A DNA stretch of 64,000 bases from Pseudoxanthomonas sangjuensis (GTDB lineage Bacteria > Pseudomonadota > Gammaproteobacteria > Xanthomonadales > Xanthomonadaceae). Position 1 is the first letter of the stretch. The number at the start of each line of letters is the position of its first letter. Where the stretch lies: NCBI RefSeq assembly GCF_010211755.1, contig NZ_PDWR01000001.1, forward strand, positions 153,657 through 217,656. Direction: 5' to 3'. Below are positions 1 to 8,248 of the stretch, in pieces. Made by a program: the position numbers and the translations under genes. The notes beneath the pieces were generated by a model. That model worked only from the letters and a program-made list of their open reading frames with translations, ran no database searches and was not told the origin of the DNA.

Positions 1-339
1 CAGGCGATACCGCCGGAGCTGTACGAGGCCGCGCGCATCGACGGCGCCGGCCGCTGGCGCCAGTTCCGCCACGTCACCCTGCCGATGCTGGGCCCGGTGC
101 TGCTGCTGGTCGCGGTGATCACCGTGTCCGGCTACTTCCAGCTGTTCGCCGAGCCGTACGTGATGACCCGCGGCGATCCGCTGCAGAGCACGGTCAGCGT
201 GCTGTACTTCATGTTCGAGGAGGGCTTCAAGTGGTGGAACCTGGGCCGCGCCTCGGCGGTGGCGTTGCTGCTGTTCGCGATCGTCGTCGCGGTGACCACG
301 CTGATGCTGCGCCTGGGCCGCAGGAAGGGGCTGGTATGA
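1..339 (+). CDS. Sugar ABC transporter permease, MalF type (C-terminal part)
   Basis: Inner-membrane permease of a CUT1-type carbohydrate importer. The frame is open from base 1, so the start lies outside the window and only about 112 C-terminal residues are visible. The first residues are the EAA loop (EAARIDGAG), the cytoplasmic helix that docks on the ATPase. Hydrophobic helices and a short basic tail follow. The TGA stop overlaps the ATG of the next permease (336-339), so the two are translationally coupled. The substrate-binding protein is probably further left. The only transporter ATPase in view is at 8249-9268. The substrate is not readable from the sequence; the beta-glucoside and Entner-Doudoroff genes nearby suggest an oligosaccharide or glucoside (inference). 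Confidence 0.9.
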   Translation, partial: QAIPPELYEAARIDGAGRWRQFRHVTLPMLGPVLLLVAVITVSGYFQLFAEPYVMTRGDPLQSTVSVLYFMFEEGFKWWNLGRASAVALLLFAIVVAVTTLMLRLGRRKGLV

Positions 340-1172
340 GCCGCCGCGTCGGCGAACCGCGCGCGCAGGCGCTGTGGGTCAACGGCGCGCTGTTGCTGCT
401 GGCGCTGCTGAGCCTGGCGCCGCTGCTATGGATGCTGTCGGTGTCGCTGATGCCGCGCGGCGGGGCCAGCCATTTCCCGCCGCCGCTGCTGCCGTCGGCG
501 GCGACGCTGGAGAACTACCGCGAACTGTTCGCCCGCACCGGCATGGCGCGCAACTTCGGCAACAGCCTGCTGGCTTCGCTGGCGATCACCTTCGGCTCGC
601 TGCTGCTCAACACGCTGGCCGGCTACGCCTTCGCCAAGCTGCGCTTCGCCGGGCGCGAGCGCATCTTCCGCATGTTGCTGGCCGCGCTGGTGCTGCCGGC
701 GCAGCTGGCGATGCTGCCGCTGTTCCTGCTGATGAAGCAACTGCACCTGGTCAACAGCCTCGGCGGCGTGATCGTGCCGGCGCTGGCCACGGTGTTCGGC
801 ATCTTCCTGGTGCGGCAATACGCGCGCAGCATCCCCGACGAACTGCTCGAGGCCGCGCGCATCGACGGGGCGGGGGAGTGGCGGATCTTCCTGCGCATCG
901 TGCTGCCGATGCTGCGCCCGGTGCTGGCGACGCTGGCGGTGTTCACCTTCATGGCGGCGTGGAACGACTTCATGTGGCCGCTGATCGTGCTGACCGGGCA
1001 GGAGAACTACACGCTGCCGGTGGCACTGGCTTCGCTGTCGCGCGAGCACATCATGGACGTGGAACTGATGATGGCCGGTGCGGTGGTCACCGTGCTGCCC
1101 GTGCTGCTGCTGTTCCTGCTGCTGCAGCGGCATTACGTGCAGGGCCTGACGCTGGGCGGGGTCAAGGGTTGA
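336..1172 (+). CDS. Sugar ABC transporter permease, MalG type
   Basis: Second inner-membrane permease of the same CUT1 importer, 278 residues, normal for the family. It has an N-terminal helix (about residues 15-35), further membrane helices, and a C-terminal EAA loop (EAARIDGAGEW) before the last two helices. The ATG at 336 sits inside the stop region of the upstream permease. An in-frame start further upstream at 231 would overlap that gene's coding region and add an arginine-rich, non-homologous tail, so I reject it. It presumably pairs with the upstream permease and with a MalK-like ATPase such as the one at 8249. Specificity is unknown. Confidence 0.92.
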   Translation: MSRRVGEPRAQALWVNGALLLLALLSLAPLLWMLSVSLMPRGGASHFPPPLLPSAATLENYRELFARTGMARNFGNSLLASLAITFGSLLLNTLAGYAFAKLRFAGRERIFRMLLAALVLPAQLAMLPLFLLMKQLHLVNSLGGVIVPALATVFGIFLVRQYARSIPDELLEAARIDGAGEWRIFLRIVLPMLRPVLATLAVFTFMAAWNDFMWPLIVLTGQENYTLPVALASLSREHIMDVELMMAGAVVTVLPVLLLFLLLQRHYVQGLTLGGVKG

Positions 1173-1188
1173 GCGACGCCGGCGCGGC

Positions 1189-1581
1189 CTATTCCTCGAA
1201 GCGGCCCGTGGCGTCGCGGTCGCGCTCGTATCGCCGCTCGAGCGGAAACGGCGGCAGCCAGGATTCGCGGCGGACGGTCCACAGTTCGTAGGTCGGCAGC
1301 AACTGGTCCGGGGCGTCCAGCGACCCGAGGTTCACTTCGATTTCGTCCCCGCTGCGTGCGAAGATGGGCGAGCCGCAGCGGGGACAGAAGAACCGCCCGG
1401 CGTAGTCGCGCGTTTCGCCGTCGATCGCCACCGCGTCTTCAGGGAAGATCGCGGAAGCGTGGAAAAGGGCCCCATGATGCTTGCGGCAGTCGAGACAATG
1501 GCAAAGGCCGACCCGGTACGGGCGTCCCGAGGCCACGATCCGGACGTTGCCGCACAGGCAGCCGCCGGTGAAACGGTCCAT
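1189..1581 (-). CDS. GFA family (glutathione-dependent formaldehyde-activating-like) protein
   Basis: 130-residue zinc protein of the GFA/CENP-V fold. The Cys clusters of the family are all visible: C8 and C10 in GCLCGNV, C27/C29/C32 in CHCLDCRKHHG, and C66/C69 in CPRCGS. Family members bind structural and catalytic zinc and have been linked to S-hydroxymethylglutathione formation, but most are of unknown substrate, so only the family is secure. The start is set at the Met just before the first Cys cluster (CAT at 1579-1581); the longer open frame upstream is arginine-rich and lacks homology. It faces the permease gene convergently with a 16-base gap. Confidence 0.85.
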   Translation of the reverse strand: MDRFTGGCLCGNVRIVASGRPYRVGLCHCLDCRKHHGALFHASAIFPEDAVAIDGETRDYAGRFFCPRCGSPIFARSGDEIEVNLGSLDAPDQLLPTYELWTVRRESWLPPFPLERRYERDRDATGRFEE

Positions 1582-1668
1582 GCTGCGCCTCCTCCGGAAG
1601 CAGGGGGGCGGCATGTTTACAACGAACCGCGCCGTCGGCGCAATTGCCCGCCGGTGGGTTGAACTCGC

Positions 1669-2358
1669 ATGCGTCGCGCTTCGTTGCCGTTGTGGCTGGT
1701 TCCGCTGACCATCGGCTGCACGCTGCTGGTCGCCGCCCACCTCGCCTGGTGGTTGTCGATCCGCGGCGGTTACATCGAAGCCTGCAATCCGTACTGGCAC
1801 GGCTGCACGTCGATCAGCCGCGCCGCGCGCCACGGGCTCGGCAACTACCTGTTCCGCCTGCTGATGTTGCCGAACGCGCTGCTGCTGGCGATCCACTGGT
1901 GGCTATGCCGGCACTGGCTGCGCGGGACGGGGGGCGAACGCGACGCGGCCGGCGCCAGGCTGCTGGCGATCGGGCTGGTCTCGGCGCACGCGCTGGCGGT
2001 CTATGTCGCCTTCCTCGGCACGCAGGGGCATGTTTACGCCTTCATGCGCAGCTATGGCGTGGTCCTGTACTTCGGCTTCGGCTACCTGGCCCAGCTGGTG
2101 TTCGTGTACCTGGCGGGCAAGCGCGGCCGCCTGCCGCCGGGGATGACGCTGGCGATGAAGGCGCTGTGCGGGCTGATGCTCGCGCTGGGCCTTTTCAAGC
2201 TGGGTTGCGACCTGCTGGTCGACGACGAGCAAGCGAAGGACCGCATCGCCGACGCGGTGGAATGGCAACTCGGCCTGCTGCTGGCCGGCTGGTACCTGTT
2301 GCAGGCGTGGGCGTGGCGGGGCGAGCGGGTGTTGCTGGAATTCGCCGGCAGGGATTAG
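1669..2358 (+). CDS. Integral membrane protein of unknown function
   Basis: 229 residues with about six hydrophobic segments (near residues 7-28, 62-80, 98-118, 128-148, 157-180 and 205-222). A soluble loop after the first helix holds two cysteines (C39 and C46), which suggests a disulfide on the periplasmic side. The topology is reminiscent of the Frag1/DRAM/Sfk1 family, but I cannot confirm this by eye. The basic N-terminus (MRR) fits an inner-membrane start. Its stop overlaps the eda stop convergently: TTAG at 2355-2358 is shared by both genes. No function is assigned. Confidence 0.75.
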   Translation: MRRASLPLWLVPLTIGCTLLVAAHLAWWLSIRGGYIEACNPYWHGCTSISRAARHGLGNYLFRLLMLPNALLLAIHWWLCRHWLRGTGGERDAAGARLLAIGLVSAHALAVYVAFLGTQGHVYAFMRSYGVVLYFGFGYLAQLVFVYLAGKRGRLPPGMTLAMKALCGLMLALGLFKLGCDLLVDDEQAKDRIADAVEWQLGLLLAGWYLLQAWAWRGERVLLEFAGRD

Positions 2359-3026
2359 CCGCGCGCCTTGCGCACAATCTCCGCGGCCTGCGCCGAAGCC
2401 GCTTCGACCTTGTCCCACTCGCCGGCTTCGATCCACTTCAGATTGACCATCCACGAACCGCCGATGCAGACCACGTTCGGCTGCGCCAGAAATTCGCCGG
2501 CGTTGTCGGCGTTGATGCCGCCGGTGGGGCACAGCTTCAGGTCCGGCAGCGGCGCGGCAAGGCCCTTGAGCATGTTCATGCCGCCGGCGGCGTTGGCCGG
2601 GAACAGCTTGCAGGTGCGGAAGCCCAGTTCCATCAGCGACAGGAATTCGGTCGGCGTGGCGCCGCCCGGAACCACCGGCACCGGCGCCTGCGCCAGCAGC
2701 TTCGCCATCGAAGGCGAGGTGCCGGGAGTGACGAGGAAGTCGGCCCCGGCCTCGACGCATTCGTCGACCTGCTTCGGCGCGACCACGGTGCCCATGCCGA
2801 TCCTGATGTCCGGCAGCTCCTGCTTGAGCATGCGCAGCGCGTCCATCGCCACCGGCGTGCGCAGGGTCAGCTCGATCGCGGGCAGGCCGCCGCGCAGCAG
2901 GGCGGCGCAGGTCTGGCGCGCCTGTTCCAGCGTATGGATGGTGACCACGGGCAGGATGCCCGCGGCGCGCAGCAGTTGTTCGGCCTGGTTCTGGCGTTCG
3001 GCGATGGTCGGGTGCGTCGTGGTCAT
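2355..3026 (-). CDS. eda: 2-dehydro-3-deoxyphosphogluconate (KDPG) aldolase
   Basis: Class I aldolase splitting KDPG into pyruvate and glyceraldehyde-3-phosphate, the last step of the Entner-Doudoroff pathway (cytoplasm). 223 residues, the usual length. Visible motifs are the Schiff-base lysine K140 in CKLFPAN, the catalytic glutamate E52 and R56 in IELTLRT, the phosphate-binding GGATPTEF loop and the PTGGI strand. It lies 6 bases downstream of edd on the same strand, the classic edd-eda pair. Its stop codon overlaps the convergent membrane-protein gene. Confidence 0.97.
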   Translation of the reverse strand: MTTTHPTIAERQNQAEQLLRAAGILPVVTIHTLEQARQTCAALLRGGLPAIELTLRTPVAMDALRMLKQELPDIRIGMGTVVAPKQVDECVEAGADFLVTPGTSPSMAKLLAQAPVPVVPGGATPTEFLSLMELGFRTCKLFPANAAGGMNMLKGLAAPLPDLKLCPTGGINADNAGEFLAQPNVVCIGGSWMVNLKWIEAGEWDKVEAASAQAAEIVRKARG

Positions 3027-3032
3027 GGGTGG

Positions 3033-4958
3033 TCAGGCGTCGGTGGTTTCGTGCGGCGCTTTCGCGGCGTCCGCGTCGTGGCCGAGTTCGTATTCGGCGT
3101 CGTATTCCCAGTCGCCTTCCGGCGACGGCGGGCCACAGGAAATCGACAGCGCGCCCTGGTCGGCGGGCGCGACCATGCGCCGGTTGAAGGCGAACAGGTT
3201 GCGGCCCAGGTCGAACGGCGCCGGCGCGGTGTTCGACGCGATGCCGCGCTGCGCCCATTCGCCGGCGTCGACCAGCGCCTCGAGCACGCCGGCCTCGGCG
3301 TCGAGGCGGATCAGGTCGCCTTCGCGCAGCTTGCCGATCGGACCGCCGCTGCTGGCTTCCGGGGTCAGGTGGATCGCGGCGGGGAACTTGCCCGAGGCGC
3401 CGGACAGGCGGCCGTCGGTGACCAGCGCGACGCGCCGGCCCTGGTTCTGCAGCAGGCCCAGCAGCGGCGCCAGCGAATGCAGTTCCGGCATGCCGTTGGC
3501 ACGCGGGCCCTGGTAGCGGACCACGGCGACGAAATCCTGCGGCAGCGCGCCGGCGGCATGCAGCTTGTTCAGCGCGCGCGGGTCGTCGACGACGACGGCG
3601 GGTGCCTCGATGCTGCGGTGCTCCGGCTTCACCGCCGAGATCTTGATCAGCGAACGGCCCAGGTTGCCGCGCAGCAGGCGCAGGCCGCCCTGCGCTTCGA
3701 ACGGCTGCGCGACCGGGCGCACCACGTCGGGGTCGGCGCTGTGCGCGATGCCCGGCGCGTAATCCAGCTTGCCGTCGTGCAGGCGCGGCTCGTCGCAGAA
3801 TGCGCGCATGCCGCCGGGCACGATGGTCGGCAGGTCGTGCATCAGTCCCGCATCGAGCAGTTCGCGGAACACGAACGCGGTGCCGCCGGCCGCGGCGAAG
3901 CGGTTCACGTCGGCGTCGCCGTTCGGATAGACGCGCGCCAGCAGCGGCACGGTCCGCGAGATCTGGTCGATGTCGTCCCAGGTCAGCACCAGGCCGGCCG
4001 CGCGCGCGACCGCGACCCAGTGGATGGTGTGGTTGGTCGAACCGCCGGTCGCCATCAGCGCGGCGATCGCGTTGACGATCGCGCGCTCGTCGACCAGGTG
4101 GCCGACCGGACGGTAGTCTTCGCCGAGCGCGGTGATGCGCAGCGCGCGTTCGGCCGAGGCGCGGGTCAGCGCCTCGCGCAGCGGCTGCTCCGGGTTGACG
4201 AAGCTGGTCCCCGGCAGTTGCAGGCCCATCGCCTCCAGCAGCACCTGGTTCGAGTTGGCGGTGCCGTAGAAGGTGCAGGTGCCGGCGCTGTGGTAGCTGG
4301 CCGATTCGGACTCCAGCAGTTCCTCGCGGGTGGCCTGGCCGGCGGCGTAGCGTTCGCGCACTTCGGCCTTCTGCTTGTTCGGAATGCCCGGCGTCATCGG
4401 CCCGGCCGGCACGAACACCGCCGGCAGGGGGCCGAAGGCGAGGGCGCCGATCAGCAGGCCCGGCACGATCTTGTCGCACACGCCCAGGTACAGCGCGGCG
4501 TCGAACATGTCGTGGCTCAGCGAAACCGCCGTGGCCTGCGCGATCACGTCGCGCGAGAACAGCGACAGTTCCATGCCCGGGCGGCCCTGGGTGACGCCGT
4601 CGCACATCGCCGGCACGCCGCCGGCGACCTGCGCGGTGGCGCCGAGCGCGCGCGCGGTGTCGCGGATCAGCTGCGGGTAATGCTCGAACGGCTGGTGCGC
4701 CGACAGCATGTCGTTGTAGGCGGTGACGATGCCCAGGTTCGGCGTGGCGTCGCCGCGCAGGCGCTGCTTGTCGGTCGGCCCGCAGGCGGCGAAGCCGTGG
4801 GCCAGGTTGCCGCAGCCGAGGCGGCCGCGGTGCGGGCCGTCGCGCCAGGCGCTGTCGATGCCTTGCAGGTAGGCGCCGCGCAGATTGGCGCTGCGCCGGC
4901 GGATGCGCTCGGTGACGGCTTCGATGGCGGGATGGATGGACGCGGGATGCGGGCTCAT
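3033..4958 (-). CDS. edd: 6-phosphogluconate dehydratase
   Basis: Fe-S dehydratase converting 6-phosphogluconate to KDPG. 641 residues from the ATG at 4958, slightly longer than the E. coli enzyme owing to an acidic C-terminal tail. IlvD/Edd signature regions are visible: GCGNLAHG, the AMCDGVTQG cysteine segment, CDKIVPGLLIG, and DGRLSGASGKFPA near the C-terminus. The Met at 4958 is preferred over an upstream in-frame start at 5009 because the extra 17 residues are basic and non-conserved. It forms an operon with eda (6-base gap). A small secreted protein gene separates it from glucokinase, and no 6-phosphogluconolactonase or glucose-6-phosphate dehydrogenase gene is present here. Confidence 0.97.
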   Translation of the reverse strand: MSPHPASIHPAIEAVTERIRRRSANLRGAYLQGIDSAWRDGPHRGRLGCGNLAHGFAACGPTDKQRLRGDATPNLGIVTAYNDMLSAHQPFEHYPQLIRDTARALGATAQVAGGVPAMCDGVTQGRPGMELSLFSRDVIAQATAVSLSHDMFDAALYLGVCDKIVPGLLIGALAFGPLPAVFVPAGPMTPGIPNKQKAEVRERYAAGQATREELLESESASYHSAGTCTFYGTANSNQVLLEAMGLQLPGTSFVNPEQPLREALTRASAERALRITALGEDYRPVGHLVDERAIVNAIAALMATGGSTNHTIHWVAVARAAGLVLTWDDIDQISRTVPLLARVYPNGDADVNRFAAAGGTAFVFRELLDAGLMHDLPTIVPGGMRAFCDEPRLHDGKLDYAPGIAHSADPDVVRPVAQPFEAQGGLRLLRGNLGRSLIKISAVKPEHRSIEAPAVVVDDPRALNKLHAAGALPQDFVAVVRYQGPRANGMPELHSLAPLLGLLQNQGRRVALVTDGRLSGASGKFPAAIHLTPEASSGGPIGKLREGDLIRLDAEAGVLEALVDAGEWAQRGIASNTAPAPFDLGRNLFAFNRRMVAPADQGALSISCGPPSPEGDWEYDAEYELGHDADAAKAPHETTDA

Positions 4959-5065
4959 GGCGAAGGCTGTGCAGCGGGGTCTGCAATTGTGCGCCTGTCG
5001 TGGAGCCAACGGAAGAAGTGGAATTCCATAGGTCTGACAGTGGTATTGCGATTGGTGCCGTCAGC

Positions 5066-5554
5066 TCACGGGACACGCGTGAAATGGTTCGTGCGCAGCA
5101 CCGGTTTTCCGTCGCGGTCGAAGTAGGCGACGGTCTCGATCATCGTCGTGCCGTCCGCGGCAACGGTGTAGATGCGCGTCGAGGCCGGGATCCCGCCCTT
5201 GCCGAGGTGCATGACCAGGACGTTGGGCGCGGGCAGCTGCAGCGCGAAGATGTCGGCCTCGTCGCTTTCGCGGACCGGTACGGGCGCGCCGTCGAGCGCG
5301 GCGGTTCCTTCGGAGTGCCTTTTCGTCCCGTCGTTCCCGGCGATGTCGACCTGCGCCTCCCAGTTCCCGCCGCCGACATCGCGGAAGGTGATCACGACGC
5401 TCTTCGGCCGCGCCTCCGGCGGAACCGGCAGGCGGGAGACATCGACGGACCAGCTGCCGAGCAGGGGAGAGACGGCAACCGGTTGCGCAGCAGCGGCCGG
5501 AGCTAGGCGGGTCATGCCTGCAAGCAGCAGCATCGTTGCGAAAATCGCCTTCAT
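5066..5554 (-). CDS. Exported hypothetical protein
   Basis: 162 residues beginning with a typical Sec signal peptide (MKAIFATMLLLAGM, with a likely cut after AAAA-Q near residue 24). The mature part is a roughly 135-residue beta-rich domain: GSWSVDVSRLP, then VVITFRDVGGG, then NWEAQVDIAGNDG. It looks like a lipocalin-like or calycin-like small periplasmic domain, but I recognise no family with certainty. It lies between glk and edd on the same strand (70 bases after glk, 107 bases before edd), so it may be carried in the sugar catabolic operon. It is not a 6-phosphogluconolactonase: no such motifs are present. Confidence 0.7.
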   Translation of the reverse strand: MKAIFATMLLLAGMTRLAPAAAAQPVAVSPLLGSWSVDVSRLPVPPEARPKSVVITFRDVGGGNWEAQVDIAGNDGTKRHSEGTAALDGAPVPVRESDEADIFALQLPAPNVLVMHLGKGGIPASTRIYTVAADGTTMIETVAYFDRDGKPVLRTNHFTRVP

Positions 5555-5624
5555 GCGAACCTCCCGATGAATCGCCGGCGGCGGGATGCGATGCGGCCGC
5601 GGGCGGCGAAGCCCGCCGTCGCGG

Positions 5625-6632
5625 TCACGCCTTCTCGCCGAACGCCTCGACCGCGAATGCCGCCGCGCCGAGCAGGCCGGGGCGCGGGTGCATGATCGCC
5701 AGGGTCGGGATCTTCGCCATCGCCGGCGAGAAACGGCCCTTGTGCTCGAAACGCTGGCGGAAGCCGGAATGCTGCAGGCTGTCCAGCACGCGCGGCACCA
5801 GCCCGCCGGTCAGGAACACGCCATCCCATGCGCCCAGGGTCAGCACCAGGTCGCCGCTGATCGCGCCGAACACCGCGCAGAACACGTCCAGCGCGCGCGT
5901 CGCCAGCGCATCGCCGGCGGCCGCGCGCGCGGTGACGTCGGGCGGTTCCAGCAGGCCGGGATCGACGCCGGCGATTTCGCTCAGCGCGCGGTGGATGTTG
6001 ACCAGGCCGGGGCCGCAGATCAGGCGTTCGTTGGAAACGCGGCCGAACTGCCTCGACAACCGGTCGAGGATCTTCAGTTCCTCCGGCGTGCCCGGCGGGA
6101 AGCTGACGTGGCCGCCTTCGGTTTCCAGCGGATAGCGGCGGCCGTCGCGCACCAGCAGCCCGCCGACGCCGAGGCCGGTCCCGGGGCCGATCACCGCATA
6201 GGTGCGCGGCTCCGACAGCGGCGCCGGCGTCCAGCGCACGCCGCCCACCGACACCACGTCGGCCGGGGTCAGCAACGACACCGCCATCGCCTGCGCGGCG
6301 AAGTCGTTGACCAGCCGCAGCCCGTCGAAGCCCAACGCGTCGCGCGTGCGCGACAGCGAGATCACCCACGGATGGTTGGTGATGCGCGCCTCGTCGCCAT
6401 CGATGCGCCCGGCCACGGCAAAAACCCCTTTGGAGATGGCGCCGTATTTCGCCTGCGCGCCGGTCTGCTCGAGGTAGTGCCTGGCCGCGTCGGCCAGCGA
6501 CGGGAAGTCGGCGACCTTGAACTCGTGCACGCTGTCTTCGAGCAGCGGCGAAGCGGCGTTGCAGTCGGCCAGCGCGAAGCGCGCGTTGGTGCCGCCGATG
6601 TCGGCGAGCAGGGCGTTGTGCTGGCCGCTCAC
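5625..6632 (-). CDS. glk: Glucokinase (ROK-independent Glk family)
   Basis: ATP-dependent phosphorylation of glucose to glucose-6-phosphate. The N-terminal ATP-binding signature LLADIGGTNARFAL and the second glycine-rich segment VIGPGTGLGVGGL are present, together with EGGHVSFPP, typical of bacterial Glk. Starting at the GTG at 6632 gives 335 residues, matching the family. An in-frame TTG/ATG-type start further up (6767) would run into the beta-glucosidase gene and add unrelated sequence. A second GTG at 6638 is an equally possible start. It follows the GH1 gene by 70 bases, so glucose released by that enzyme can be phosphorylated directly. Confidence 0.95.
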   Translation of the reverse strand: MSGQHNALLADIGGTNARFALADCNAASPLLEDSVHEFKVADFPSLADAARHYLEQTGAQAKYGAISKGVFAVAGRIDGDEARITNHPWVISLSRTRDALGFDGLRLVNDFAAQAMAVSLLTPADVVSVGGVRWTPAPLSEPRTYAVIGPGTGLGVGGLLVRDGRRYPLETEGGHVSFPPGTPEELKILDRLSRQFGRVSNERLICGPGLVNIHRALSEIAGVDPGLLEPPDVTARAAAGDALATRALDVFCAVFGAISGDLVLTLGAWDGVFLTGGLVPRVLDSLQHSGFRQRFEHKGRFSPAMAKIPTLAIMHPRPGLLGAAAFAVEAFGEKA

Positions 6633-6702
6633 GCGCACACCCTCGCCATCGTGCGCAGCGGTACGCAATTGGTCATTTCCCCGTCCCTTCGGTGCAATAC
6701 CG

Positions 6703-8079
6703 CTAATCGTACCCGCCTTCGAGCGCCGCGCCATGGCTGGCGACGATCTTTGCGTAATAACGTGCACTGTCCTTGGGCGTGCGCACCTGGGTCTCGAAGT
6801 CGACGTGGATCACGCCGAAGCGCTTCGAGTAGCCCAGCGACCATTCCAGGTTGTCCAGCAGCGACCAGACGAAGTAGCCGCCGATGTCGCAGCCCGCCCC
6901 CATCGCGGCGTGCACCGCACGCAGGTGCCCGCGCAGGTAGCTGGCGCGCAACGGGTCGCGCACGCGCCGCGCTCCCGACGGATCCGTCTCCGCCTTGGGC
7001 GGATCGAAGAAGGCCGCGCCGTTCTCCGTGATGAACATCCTCGGGTTGCCGTAGCGTTGCTTCACCCACAGCAGGGTATCGGTCAGGCCCTGCGGGAAAA
7101 CCTCCCAGCCGGTTTCCGTATACGTATGCATCGGCTGCTTCACCGGCGCGGCCCGCAGCGGCCAGTTGGATGCGTCGTGGCGGGTGACGTTGCGGGTGTA
7201 GTAGTTGATGCCGACGAAATCGATCGGCTGCCGGATCAGGTCCATGTCGGCCGGCGGCCAGTCCGGCCAGGCCTCGCCGAAGACCTCGCGCAGTTCATCG
7301 GGGTAGCTGCCGAGGAACACCGGGTCGAGGTACTGCCGGTTCATGTAGGCATCGGCGCGCTTGGTCGCGGCCAGGTCTTCCGGCGAATCGCTGGCCGGGT
7401 ACTTCGGCTCGATGTTCACCACGATGCCGATCTCGTGCTTGCCGTTGGCGCGGTACGCCTGCACCGCCTTGCCGTGCGAGCGCAGCAGGTGGTGCGAGGC
7501 GATCGGCGCCTCGAAGCGGTTGCGGTGGCCCGGCGCCAGCGCGCCGTGCAGGTAGCCGCCGTCGGTGACCACCCACGGTTCGTTGAGCGTGGCCCAGCGG
7601 CGCACGCGGCCGTCGAGGCGCTGGTACATCAGCGCCGCGTATTCGGCGAACCAGTCGGCGATGTCGGGGTTCAGCCAGCCGCCGCGGTCGTCCAGCGCCG
7701 CCGGCAGGTCCCAGTGGAACAGGGTGGCGACCGGCTGGATGCCGTTCTCGAGCAGGCCGTCGACCAGGCGCTCGTAGAAATCGAGGCCCTTGTGGTTGAT
7801 GCGGCCGCGGCCCTCGGGCAGCACGCGGCTCCACGAGATGCTGAAGCGGTAGGCCTGCAGGCCCAGCTGCTTCATCAGCGCGACGTCCTCGCGCCAGCGG
7901 TTGTAGTGGTCGCAGGCCACGTCGCCGGTGTCGCCGTTGAGCATGCGTCCCGGGGTGTGGGCGAAGCGTTGCCAGATGCTCGGTCCGGCGCCGTCGGCCA
8001 GCGGCGAGCCTTCGATCTGGTAGGCCGCGGTAGCGCTACCCCAGATGAAGCCCGGGGGAAAGGTGTACGGCTTCGACAT
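6703..8079 (-). CDS. GH1 family beta-glucosidase
   Basis: Retaining beta-glucosidase (glycoside hydrolase family 1), 458 residues, full family length. The acid/base glutamate is E167 in TLNEPWV and the nucleophile is E352 in FITENGAAF. The N-terminal WGSATAAYQIEG and YRFSISWSR segments are also GH1 hallmarks. There is no signal peptide, so it acts in the cytoplasm on imported cellobiose-like glucosides. It is the first gene of the minus-strand run with glk, edd and eda. A LacI-type operator lies 55 bases upstream (8134-8147), so induction by the sugar is likely. Confidence 0.97.
   Translation of the reverse strand: MSKPYTFPPGFIWGSATAAYQIEGSPLADGAGPSIWQRFAHTPGRMLNGDTGDVACDHYNRWREDVALMKQLGLQAYRFSISWSRVLPEGRGRINHKGLDFYERLVDGLLENGIQPVATLFHWDLPAALDDRGGWLNPDIADWFAEYAALMYQRLDGRVRRWATLNEPWVVTDGGYLHGALAPGHRNRFEAPIASHHLLRSHGKAVQAYRANGKHEIGIVVNIEPKYPASDSPEDLAATKRADAYMNRQYLDPVFLGSYPDELREVFGEAWPDWPPADMDLIRQPIDFVGINYYTRNVTRHDASNWPLRAAPVKQPMHTYTETGWEVFPQGLTDTLLWVKQRYGNPRMFITENGAAFFDPPKAETDPSGARRVRDPLRASYLRGHLRAVHAAMGAGCDIGGYFVWSLLDNLEWSLGYSKRFGVIHVDFETQVRTPKDSARYYAKIVASHGAALEGGYD
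8029..8040. promoter_or_regulatory. Perfect 12-bp palindrome inside the GH1 gene start, possible auxiliary operator
   Basis: GGTAGCGCTACC is an exact palindrome with the CG centre of LacI-family operators. It lies within codons 14-17 of the beta-glucosidase, about 106 bases centre to centre from the upstream operator. The codons encode the conserved GSAT of GH1 enzymes, so the palindrome may be a by-product of protein sequence. Confidence 0.25.
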
Positions 8080-8133
8080 GGCCCCTCCGGCGTGTCGTCG
8101 GTTTTCTTCGGTGCCCGCTGGGGGCTTGGTAGT

Positions 8134-8147
8134 TGAAAACGGTTACA
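8134..8147. promoter_or_regulatory. LacI-family operator between beta-glucosidase and ABC ATPase genes
   Basis: TGAAAACGGTTACA fits the LacI/GalR operator pattern TGNAANCGNTTNCA at every fixed position and is a near-palindrome around CG. It lies in the 169-base divergent region between the GH1 gene (start 8079) and the transporter ATPase (start 8249), a position from which one repressor could control both. No LacI-type regulator gene is in the window, so the regulator acts from elsewhere. Confidence 0.7.
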
Positions 8148-8248
8148 TGGCAGAATAGCCCGAATGTGCCACGGTGTCATCGATGCCGGGCACAAAGGCG
8201 AGCGTCGCGGGAGGGGCCCGCGGGCGTCGCGTCCCCTCGGGAGCGGGT

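Noticed and set aside
1644..5126. Very long plus-strand open frame over the eda-edd region, arginine/glutamine/alanine-rich
   Set aside because: It is the antisense shadow of eda and edd, which have full homology on the minus strand. GC-rich codon bias leaves antisense frames open.
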